Positions 1-7,400 of a DNA stretch of 25,858 nucleotides are shown piece after piece. The notes beneath the pieces are model-generated. The model ran no database searches. It saw only the letters and a list, made by a program, of their open reading frames with translations, and was not told where the DNA came from. The translations under genes and the position numbers were made by a program. Source of the DNA: Parabacteroides sp. (GTDB lineage Bacteria; Bacteroidota; Bacteroidia; Bacteroidales; Tannerellaceae). Every line of letters begins with the position of its first letter. Position 1 is the first letter of the stretch. The stretch lies in the NCBI GenBank assembly GCA_019411205.1, contig DXRF01000004.1, positions 9,846 through 35,703 of the forward strand, written 5' to 3'.

Positions 1-1
1 C

Positions 2-2047
2 GGCACTGCCACGCCCGCTGAGCAGGAATGCCTGTTTGAAACCCCCGGCCTGCATGTCGTGGAAATGCGTGCAGGCGAGGCCGGTCACGCCATCCCGCTG
101 GTGTTTGACGACGGCAGCCGTACGGAACAGGCGCAAATCCGCCAGGTGATCGACAAGGAGGCAGAGCAGATCTATCTTTCGTCTGGTGACGAAATCTATA
201 TCGACAAGCAATATACGCCGTATGATTATTTCTTCAAATGGTATGTTTCCAACCGGATCGGTAACTGGTATCAGTTCCGCCCGTCTTACCAATGGAGCGG
301 TTTCCGAGTAGCTGATCCTGCTGTCATCGGCCATTACACTCGGTTGCTGGATCAGTTGAAAATCCCGTATGCCTGGCAAGTCGAAGGACGTACGCTGGCA
401 GGAAGCCGGATCAATCCTTCTTTGGAAACATTGGCTTCCCCGATGTTCCGTGGTAAACAGGCACATGAGAATGACGGCGGCTACTATTACTGGCAGCATT
501 TCCAGTATCAGGGAGTCTTCTCCGATATGGCGGCACGCAACCGCCCTTATGGTGGAATCTTTGCCAAACATCGTCCGATTTATACCGACCACGGTGTCTT
601 TATCCATTATGATCCGGAAGGGGTGACGGACATGGCCGACGGCGCCCGCAAGCTCGTTGCCAATTTCCGCTATTCCAAAGGTCCGAGCACGCGCCATACG
701 GGACCGTCCACGCTGTTCCGCTATCTGTATCAAGCCGGTTACGACTGGCTGGGAGCCGAACAGATGTACGGGCCGGAAGAGATCATACTCTCTTCTCTGC
801 GTGGTGCATCCCGCGCCTACAGCCGTCCGCTTTACGGGACGCTTCATGCCATGCAATGGGGCTCAGGGCCGTTTACTGATCCGAAACATTCCTTGCGCCT
901 GTATATGTCGCTGGCCGTTGCTTATATGCACGGTTCTTCTCATATGAATACGGAAGAGGCCTTGTGGACGGATGAATATATGAATGACCGTTATTCCGTT
1001 TCCGGCAAGGAACATCTGTTCGCCCAGCATCAGATGCTCGATTTCGTGGAAACGCATTCCCGCCGTGGCGACCTGAGAAGCAATATTGCCGTGATCCAGG
1101 GACGTAACGACGCCTGGAAGTCGTTCGGTCGCAGCAGCCTTTGGTCGCAGAAAGGCGATAAATGGAAGTTCAACAAGGCATGCGAAAGTTTCGATCTGCT
1201 GAATGTCTTTTATCCGGACAATATCGTGGATGGATGCGGGCCGGAAGGGTGGTTCACTTCCACCCCTTACGGTACGGTCGATCTGCTGCCTGTCGAAGCG
1301 CCGCAAGACGTGATGGACCGGTATAAGGCGATGATCTTCCTTGGATGGAACAGTTACGACGCGAATGACTTCCTGCGTATCCGCGATTTTGTATTCAAGG
1401 GTGGAACGCTTTTGCTCACGGCAGCCCATCTGAACGAAGAGTTGCAGCCTGACCAGCCGGTCCGTTTCCCTACCGACGATGCGGTAATCCGTGAGATGTT
1501 GGGAGAAAATTACCGGCAACTGACAACTAAGACGGAGATCGCCTGCGGTTCGGGAAAAATCATCTATTTCCCCCAGAAAGCCTATCCAGCCGAAACGATG
1601 TTGAAAGCTGATTATGTGGAAGCCATGAAAGAAATTGCTGCTAGGACTGTCGGTGAGGAAACCTGCAAAGGCTGGATGGAGGCGGCTCCTTCAGTCGGTT
1701 TCACGGTTTGGGATCATTCGGACCGCCGTACGATCTATCTGTTGAATACCGATTGGGCGAGCGATCAAGACCAGCGTCCGGCCACCTTTATCTATAAAGG
1801 TAAAAAGTTTCCGGTTGTTGTGCGCCGTTATCATATTGAAACCATCCATTGCGCTGACGGCTTGGCTGTCATGCCGGCTTCCAATACGACGGATATTTTG
1901 TCTGTCTGCAAGAAAAAGAACGGCTGGGTGGTCAAGGTCCAGACTACCGGAAACGATGTTGTTCAATGTATGAATGCTGTCACCGGAAAGGTCGAACCAA
2001 TAAAATTCGATGAGGCGGGCGTGCATGACGTATTTGTTAATGAATAA
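2..2047 (+). CDS. Glycoside-hydrolase-like protein with GH42-type layout, 5'-truncated by window edge
   Basis: The reading frame is open from base 2, so the gene starts outside the window; 681 codons are visible before the TAA stop. I do not recognise a named family with certainty. Aromatic, acidic-rich stretches such as GAEQMYGPEE (nt 752-781) and HMNTEEALW look like a (beta/alpha)8 glycosidase barrel. They are followed at about nt 1320-1440 by a segment (YKAMIFLGWNSYDAND, then a Gly-Gly-Thr-Leu-Leu-Leu strand) that resembles the glutamine-amidotransferase-like trimerisation domain of GH42 beta-galactosidases. A beta-sandwich-like tail ends the protein. The codons are GC-rich compared with the PUL 2 genes. 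Only 27 nt separate the stop from the sigma factor, with no hairpin terminator, so read-through is possible. It may be the last enzyme of an upstream PUL or an outlying member of PUL 1. The glycosidase assignment is moderate and the substrate unknown. Confidence 0.6.
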   Translation, partial: GTATPAEQECLFETPGLHVVEMRAGEAGHAIPLVFDDGSRTEQAQIRQVIDKEAEQIYLSSGDEIYIDKQYTPYDYFFKWYVSNRIGNWYQFRPSYQWSGFRVADPAVIGHYTRLLDQLKIPYAWQVEGRTLAGSRINPSLETLASPMFRGKQAHENDGGYYYWQHFQYQGVFSDMAARNRPYGGIFAKHRPIYTDHGVFIHYDPEGVTDMADGARKLVANFRYSKGPSTRHTGPSTLFRYLYQAGYDWLGAEQMYGPEEIILSSLRGASRAYSRPLYGTLHAMQWGSGPFTDPKHSLRLYMSLAVAYMHGSSHMNTEEALWTDEYMNDRYSVSGKEHLFAQHQMLDFVETHSRRGDLRSNIAVIQGRNDAWKSFGRSSLWSQKGDKWKFNKACESFDLLNVFYPDNIVDGCGPEGWFTSTPYGTVDLLPVEAPQDVMDRYKAMIFLGWNSYDANDFLRIRDFVFKGGTLLLTAAHLNEELQPDQPVRFPTDDAVIREMLGENYRQLTTKTEIACGSGKIIYFPQKAYPAETMLKADYVEAMKEIAARTVGEETCKGWMEAAPSVGFTVWDHSDRRTIYLLNTDWASDQDQRPATFIYKGKKFPVVVRRYHIETIHCADGLAVMPASNTTDILSVCKKKNGWVVKVQTTGNDVVQCMNAVTGKVEPIKFDEAGVHDVFVNE

Positions 2048-2061
2048 TTAGATTTTTTTTC

Positions 2062-2069
2062 TATATTTG
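2062..2069 (+). promoter_or_regulatory. Bacteroides -7 box (TATATTTG) of the sigma-factor gene
   Basis: TATATTTG matches the TAnnTTTG -7 consensus exactly. It lies inside the perfect 14-bp palindrome ATATTTGCAAATAT (2063-2076), which runs into the ATG at 2075. A TTTG lies at 2033-2036, but the 25-nt spacer is longer than the usual roughly 19 nt. A start point a few bases after the box would fall at or next to the start codon. Confidence 0.5.
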
Positions 2070-2074
2070 CAAAT

Positions 2075-2617
2075 ATGGGGAATACATCTTTGAACATAGA
2101 TCAATACCGGCATATTTATACGGAGTATGCCCCGATGTTGATGCGCTTTGCGGAGAAGTTCGTTTCCGGTTTCTTTGCCGAAGATATTGTTCACGATGTA
2201 TTCCTGAAATTGTGGGACAAGCAGGTGCTCCGCCTTCCTGAGAGTGATCTGAAACGGGTGCTTTATGTCTCCGTCCGGAATGCCTGCCTGGATTGTCTCC
2301 GCCGTATGAATATGGAGCAGGAGATCATCGATCACCGCGCCCTTCAGTTAAAATTGGAAGAGCTTGACTTCTTTGAGGCATCCGACGAACTTTTCATGCG
2401 AAAGGATTTGCTCGATCTGCTGATGAAAAAGGTTGCCGAACTGCCTGAAAGAAGCCAGCAAATCTTTCGTATGTCCTATCTCGAAGGTCTGAAAGCGGCC
2501 GAAATAGCAGAACGTCTGGATCTCTCTGTCCGTACGGTTGAGAACCTGCTTTATCGTTCCCTCCTTTATCTGCGTAAGAACTGTTCAAATCTGTTCCTAC
2601 TGATATTTCTTTTATAA
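2075..2617 (+). CDS. ECF-type RNA polymerase sigma factor of PUL 1
   Basis: A 180-aa ECF sigma factor. Region 2 is visible at about residues 14-50 (YAPMLMRFAEKF, then AEDIVHDVFLKLWD). Region 4 is at about 125-170 (LPERSQQIFRMSYLEGL, AEIAERLDLS, RTVENLLYRSLLYLRK), a helix-turn-helix that reads the -35 element. Length and layout fit the Bacteroidetes RpoE-like sigma factors that drive PULs. The partner should be the FecR protein downstream, but 737 nt separate them, unlike the close sigma-fecR spacing usual in such loci. The C-terminal end (SNLFLLIFLL) is unusually hydrophobic. The start at 2075 is the only ATG that keeps region 2 intact; it sits about 5 nt after a -7 box, so the mRNA may be leaderless. 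Confidence 0.93.
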   Translation: MGNTSLNIDQYRHIYTEYAPMLMRFAEKFVSGFFAEDIVHDVFLKLWDKQVLRLPESDLKRVLYVSVRNACLDCLRRMNMEQEIIDHRALQLKLEELDFFEASDELFMRKDLLDLLMKKVAELPERSQQIFRMSYLEGLKAAEIAERLDLSVRTVENLLYRSLLYLRKNCSNLFLLIFLL

Positions 2618-2630
2618 AGAATTTGTGTGT

Positions 2631-2726
2631 TGGCTTCACCCTGTCTTGCTATATGTTGAAAATCAATGTATAGAAGAGTGAAGGCAAACCTCTGGAGTGC
2701 CTTCACCTTAAAAATTTGCCTTCACC
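2631..2726. repeat. Left cluster of TGCCTTCACC repeats with hairpin
   Basis: The copies are TGGCTTCACC at 2631-2640 (one mismatch), GTGAAGGCA at 2678-2686 (reverse orientation), TGCCTTCACC at 2698-2707 and TGCCTTCACC at 2717-2726. The reverse copy and the next copy form a perfect 9-bp hairpin with an 11-nt loop. Alternatively GTGAAGGCAAA (2678-2688) pairs over 11 bp with TTTGCCTTCAC (2715-2725). This looks like a REP-like palindromic intergenic element. Confidence 0.7.
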
Positions 2727-2880
2727 CATTAGAGCGACGAATCTGACCAAAGCCATCTCAATTCATGAGACGAAAAATCAAAACAATTTCTTAAGTGAAA
2801 AATAAAGGAGTTATAGAAACTTTTTAATGTCCTAATATACAAAAAATTAAGACCTATATTATAGCTCCTTGCGTTTTTGG

Positions 2881-2968
2881 CCTAAGTCGAAAGCCTTTTT
2901 GCCCAGTGTCAAAAGCCTTTTCGACCTTAGTCAAAAAGATATTCGACGTAGGTCAAAAGCTTTATGAC
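2881..2968. repeat. Four degenerate ~22-nt tandem units with GTC(A/G)AAA core
   Basis: The units begin near 2881, 2902, 2925 and 2947, each with a GTCAAA or GTCGAAA core followed by a T-rich or GAC-containing stretch. Neighbouring units face each other as dyads, for example CTTTTCGAC, four bases, then GTCAAAAAG. The function is unknown; tandem protein-binding sites or a repeat element are both possible. Confidence 0.55.
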
Positions 2969-3129
2969 TTTATAGTCTGACGATAGAAGTATGGCAGTTG
3001 CTACTCTATGATACTTTTCATATTCATATCCCGGCTCATTTACTGGTTTGTCTGTTTTTTTACTTTTATAGACCACCTATGACAGAATTTTTTTAATACA
3101 CAGTCAACCTATTTCAGGACGAGACACAT

Positions 3130-3225
3130 GGTGAAGGTAACCGGAACCGGTGAAGGCACTTTTATTCTTTGCATTCATCTGTTAAGGTTCTTATAATTAA
3201 ATTATTACGCATATAGGTGAAGGCA
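3130..3225. repeat. Right cluster of GGTGAAGGCA repeats, opposite orientation
   Basis: The copies are GGTGAAGGTA at 3130-3139 (one mismatch), GGTGAAGGCA at 3149-3158 and GGTGAAGGCA at 3216-3225. The first two flank the inverted repeat ACCGG-AA-CCGGT (3140-3151). All three are in reverse orientation relative to most copies in the left cluster, so the two clusters bracket about 400 nt like a loose terminal inverted repeat. Confidence 0.65.
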
Positions 3226-3354
3226 ATTTCCGGATTATGACGAAAAAAATTATTTTTCTTGTGAGTATTTTTTCTTTCCCATTCGTTGTGTATTATGTAA
3301 GAACCAAGTTAACCATGTGTCGACTTTGTATCTACATCTAATAATTAAGTGAAA

Positions 3355-4335
3355 ATGGAAAACGAACATTCGGAATTAATCATCGGGTATTTGCAAGGAC
3401 GGCTGCAAGGTCGGTCTTTGGACGATTTTTATGCCTGGGTGAATGAAAGTGCAGACAACAAGAAATTGTTTTTCGAGACTAAAGCACTTTATGAAGCCTG
3501 TGCTCCTTCCCGTGATGCTTCTGAAATACATGATAGCTGGCTTCGCCTTCTCGATAAGAGAAAGTCTCGCCAGCGCAAAAGATATTCCCTATTGACCCGC
3601 ATAAGTACTTATGCGGCTGTGGCAATGTTTGCCGCAGCCATTACTTCTACTGTGCTTATCTTTTCTTCGAGGGAATATGACAGCCGGATTACCAGTTATG
3701 TCGGTGGAGACGGGCTTGAAGCGGATGTTGTTGTTTTGCCAGACGGAACCCGCGTCAGTCTCGGAACCCGGACTTCTTTCTCTTATGATTCCCGTTATGG
3801 TAAATCCGAACGTATCGTGCAACTGGAAGGAGAAGCCTATTTTGAAGTAGCCAAAGATAAAGATAAGCCATTTATTGTCAAGACTAAAGAACAATCTATC
3901 GAGGCGCTCGGGACGAAGTTTAACGTTTCCGCTTATCCGACCGATTCGCTCTTGACTACGACACTGCTGGAGGGGTCTGTCCTGCTGACCACGCAGAACC
4001 TGTTACATCCTACGGTCTTAAAGCCGAACGAACAGTTTGTCTATAACAAAAGAACACGATCAGCCCTCCTGCAACAGGTTGATTCCAACCGGTTTGTTTC
4101 GTGGACGACCGGATATTATTATTTCCCCGAACAAAGTCTTGAAGCTATTCTGTACCGGTTGAGCCATGTTTACGGCGTGCTATTCACTGTCAAGTCGGAA
4201 GCACTGAAGCGCCGGACATTTACCGGGACTTTCTATCGGGGGCAGAGTATCAAAGACATCATGGAGATTATCCATTTGTCAATCCCGGTCCGGTATAAGA
4301 TCGATGATCATCACGTGACAATATCAGAAATCTAA
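3355..4335 (+). CDS. FecR-type anti-sigma factor of PUL 1
   Basis: A 326-aa inner-membrane anti-sigma factor. Residues 1-80 form the cytoplasmic sigma-binding region, about 82-104 is the single transmembrane helix (after ISTYAAVAMFAAA), about 122-215 is the periplasmic FecR domain (VVLPDGTRVSLG, GEAYFEVAKD, ALGTKFNVSAY), and about 255-326 is a C-terminal DUF4974-like domain that should contact the STN domain of SusC. ATG at 3355 is preferred to the in-frame GTG at 3349. The protein should hold the upstream sigma factor until SusC reports glycan binding. The codons around the start of the membrane helix contain a 20-bp palindrome and an overlapping hairpin (listed separately). It is followed by a 159-nt leader before susC that seems to hold an antisense RNA. 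Confidence 0.92.
   Translation: MENEHSELIIGYLQGRLQGRSLDDFYAWVNESADNKKLFFETKALYEACAPSRDASEIHDSWLRLLDKRKSRQRKRYSLLTRISTYAAVAMFAAAITSTVLIFSSREYDSRITSYVGGDGLEADVVVLPDGTRVSLGTRTSFSYDSRYGKSERIVQLEGEAYFEVAKDKDKPFIVKTKEQSIEALGTKFNVSAYPTDSLLTTTLLEGSVLLTTQNLLHPTVLKPNEQFVYNKRTRSALLQQVDSNRFVSWTTGYYYFPEQSLEAILYRLSHVYGVLFTVKSEALKRRTFTGTFYRGQSIKDIMEIIHLSIPVRYKIDDHHVTISEI
3597..3639 (+). repeat. 20-bp palindrome plus overlapping hairpin inside PUL 1 fecR
   Basis: CCGCATAAGTACTTATGCGG (3597-3616) is a perfect palindrome centred between codons 84 and 85 (AGT|ACT). It is followed, with a 2-nt overlap, by GGCTGTGGC (3615-3623), loop AATGTTT, and GCCGCAGCC (3631-3639), a 9-bp stem whose one non-Watson-Crick pair is a G-U wobble in the sense mRNA. 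The element covers the start of the transmembrane helix. Confidence 0.85.
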
Positions 4336-4390
4336 ATAAAAACAAATTGCCAATCTTAGTAAAAAATATGAACACCAGTTAGTCTTAAAC

Positions 4391-4428
4391 AAAAAAAGAA
4401 GAGAAAATCTTGCCGGATCTTCTCTTCT
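4391..4428 (-). terminator. Intrinsic terminator of the candidate antisense RNA
   Basis: A 13-bp stem (4397-4409 with 4416-4428; 12 Watson-Crick pairs and one G-U on the minus strand) with a 6-nt loop is followed on the minus strand by six T residues. On the plus strand no T-run follows, so it is not a good terminator for the fecR transcript. Confidence 0.6.
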
Positions 4429-4481
4429 AAAAGTGTGAACAATTAAACTCCCATTGCCGTGGGATCATGTTTAATCTTAAA
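4391..4481 (-). ncRNA. Candidate antisense small RNA opposite the susC leader (DonS-like)
   Basis: On the minus strand an exact -7 box (TACTTTTG) precedes about 90 nt that fold into two hairpins and end in a U-run. Hairpin 1 pairs 4469-4475 with 4442-4448 and 4460-4464 with 4449-4453 around the loop CGGCAA. The terminator hairpin pairs 4416-4428 with 4397-4409, again with loop CGGCAA, followed by U6 (4396-4391). The single mismatch of the terminator stem is A-C in a sense transcript but a pairable G-U in the antisense transcript, which favours minus-strand use. The RNA would mask the leader of susC up to about 14 nt from its ATG. Position and size recall the cis-antisense DonS class described for Bacteroides PULs; that parallel is from memory. 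No good -33 TTTG was found. Confidence 0.5.
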
Positions 4482-4487
4482 AACATT

Positions 4488-4495
4488 CAAAAGTA
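4488..4495 (-). promoter_or_regulatory. Minus-strand -7 box (TACTTTTG) for the antisense RNA
   Basis: CAAAAGTA on the plus strand reads TACTTTTG on the minus strand, an exact match to TAnnTTTG. Transcription would start near 4481 and run away from susC. The -33 element is not recognisable. Confidence 0.45.
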
Positions 4496-7400
4496 TGAAT
4501 AATCAACGTATAGTTGTTTCTCTTAACCTGAAAAGAACTATAAAAATCATGAAATTAACCGTGTTAATGTTGGCTGTTTGTTTGTCAAGCGTGGTTGCTT
4601 CCACCTATGCGCAAACTGCTACTCTGAATGTTTCAGCTAAGAATGAAACTTTAGAAAAAGTATTGAAACAGATCGAAAAGCAGTCCGAGTTCCTGTTTTT
4701 CTATAATCTGGAAGAGATCAACAAGAATGAAAAGATCTCTATCAATGAAAAGAATGCTAATATTCAGACTGTGTTGGACGCTATTGCTGCTAAAACAGGT
4801 CTGAAATACACTATCAAAGATCGTCACATTGTTCTGACTTCCGAACCGGCTCCGACTTCTATCGCCGCCACACAGCAGAATCGTAAGGTGACCGGTACTG
4901 TAAGCGATGCATTCGGTCCTGTTGCCGGTGCCAACGTTATCCAGAAAGGTACGACTAACGGAACTACTACCGACATGGATGGTAACTTTTCCATCGAAGT
5001 TCCGGCTAACGCGACTTTGCAGATTTCCTTTATCGGATACATCCCACAGGACATTGTTGTGAAGAGCCAGAATGTGATCAACGTTCTGTTGAAAGAAGAT
5101 ACACAGGCTTTGGAAGAAGTGGTTGTTGTAGGTTACGGTACGATGAAGAAGAAGGATATGACAGGTGCAGTTGCATCTGTCAAGATGGATGACACTCCTG
5201 TGGCAACAGTGTCTACAGTTAGTCATGCTTTGGCTGGTAAGGCTGCCGGTTTGCAGGTCAGCACGATTAGTGCCCAGCCGGGTGGACAATCAACTTTCCG
5301 TATTCGTGGTGCCGCTTCTTCTGATAAGGCGGGGAATGACCCGTTGATCATTATTGATGGTTTTCCTGTGAATTCTCCGGGTTCATTGGATAGTGGTAAT
5401 CAATATTCAGGAGGTAATAAAGATAATATCCTGGCTTCTATCAATCCAAACGATATTGAATCTATTGAAGTGCTGAAAGATGCAAGTTCGACAGCTATTT
5501 ATGGTGCTCGTGCCGGTAACGGTGTGATCATCGTGACGACAAAACGAGGTAAGAGCGGGGCGGCTAAGGTACAGTATTCCGGATCGGCTTCTGTACAGCA
5601 GATAGCCAAATCTTACGAGATGTTGGACGCTTCCGGTTTTATGCGGGCAACAAACGATTATACTCGTGAACAATGGATGCGTACGAACGGTGTTGGCATT
5701 TATGGAGGAAAAGAGGCGACAGACCCTTCCCTGCCGGCTTTGACATTGCCTTATACAGATGCTCAGATTTCCAATCCGGCTAATAATACGAATTGGTTTG
5801 ATGAAATATCCCGTTTAGGTTTTCAGACTTCTCATAACTTATCTATAACAGGAGGTAACGATAATACGAAGTACTTGGTTTCTGGAAACTATTTTAATCA
5901 GGATGGTGTGATTAAAAATAATGGAATGACAAGATACTCTCTTCGTGCCAATTTGGACCAGAAGTTGAGCAAATATGTAAAGATGGGGATTAATTTGACG
6001 GCGACACGTAATGAATATGACAACGTGCCTTTAGGTAGTGGCCAGAATGAGAATGCAGGAATTTTGGTTTCTGCGGCTCAGTTTAATCCGGCTTTGCCCA
6101 TTCGGGATGAGAATGGCAATTATTCGATGAACTCCGATGCTTCTTTCTTGCCGAATCCTGTTTCATTGCTGGACATTACAGATAAGACGACTCAAGAGCG
6201 TTTATTGGCAAATGCATTTTTTGAAGTTCGCCCGATAGATGGCTTATTGTTGAAGGCAAATTTCGGTATCGACCGTAACTATCAGAAACTGAAACAATAT
6301 TTGCCAACGACAACGCTTTATGGACAACGTGAAAATGGTGCGGCCTCTATTGCGCAGGGTGATAATTCCGACTACTTGATGGAATTGACTGCTAATTATA
6401 CGAAACAGGTAGGCGACCATAACTTCAACGCTTTGGTTGGTCATTCTTATCAGTTGTTTACATATGAAATGTTTTCAGGAAAAAGCAATGACTTCATTAC
6501 AGACGGTTTCTTGTATAACAACTTGGGCGCGGGTAATGCAAAACGTCCGACTGTAGGATCGAGTGCGACCAAATCTCGTATGGCTTCATTCTTCGGTCGT
6601 TTGAATTATACGTTTAAAGACCGTTATCTGCTGACAGCGACATTGCGTGCCGATGGTTCTTCAAATTTTGCTTCGGGTGAACGTTGGGGGTTCTTCCCTT
6701 CAGTTGCTGCCGGATGGCGGTTTACGGAAGAAGAGTTCTTGGCTCCTTTGAGAAATGTATTGTCTAATGGTAAATTACGTTTGAGCTATGGTGAAACAGG
6801 TAACTCCAACGTAGGAGATAAAGCTTATAGCTATTATAAAGTAGGTAACAATAATATCTTTGGCAATTCCATGATCAATGGTGTCTATTTGAGTCAATTC
6901 GGAAACAATGTTTTGACTTGGGAAACAGCCCGTGAATGGAACGTTGGTTTGGATTTAGGTTTCTTGGATGGACGTGTCAATGTAACTGCTGAATATTATC
7001 ATAAAGTCGTTTCCGATTTGTTGAATGAACAGACTTTGCTGTCTTATAACGAGGTGAATAAAATCATTGCGAACGTGGGTAAGACTCAGAGCCAGGGTTT
7101 TGAATTGACGATCAATACGACTAATATCCGTAATAAGGATTTTGAATGGACATCAGACTTGACATTCTCTCTCTATCGTGACAAGTGGAAAGAACGTGAT
7201 CCGAAATGGAAACCGAATGCTTATGATGAGTATAACGGATGGATGCGTTACTATTCCGGTTATTTGTCAGATGGTTTGGTTCAAGTAGGTGAAACGATCG
7301 ACCATATGCCTGGTGCATTACCCGGACAGGTGAAGATCAAAGATATTGACGGATATGTTTATGAATCAGATGGTTCCATTAAAGTTGATAAGCATGGTAT

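Larger units (their letters stand above)
2618..3354. other. 737-nt gene-free spacer between sigma and anti-sigma genes
   Basis: No credible gene is present on either strand. The stretch is AT-rich and holds seven copies or near-copies of a 10-mer (GGTGAAGGCA/TGCCTTCACC) in two clusters, four degenerate tandem units at 2881-2968, and a separated inverted repeat, GGTTCTTA (3186-3193) with TAAGAACC (3298-3305). No exact TAnnTTTG box was found in it. It must contain the anti-sigma gene's leader and possibly its promoter. Confidence 0.8.

Noticed and set aside
863..1519. 218-aa minus-strand frame opposite the first gene
   Set aside because: It shadows a GC-rich gene; no homology pattern or start signal is visible.
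2881..2968. CRISPR array
   Set aside because: The units are degenerate, contiguous and lack unique spacers, and no cas genes are present.
4459..4494. GTG start extending SusC by 12 residues
   Set aside because: The added codons lie in the structured leader and overlap the second hairpin; ATG 4495 gives the usual signal-peptide context.
4651..5289. 212-aa minus-strand frame opposite the SusC N-terminus
   Set aside because: It is antisense to the STN and carboxypeptidase-like domains and has no coding features. The antisense RNA signal lies upstream of it and runs away from it.
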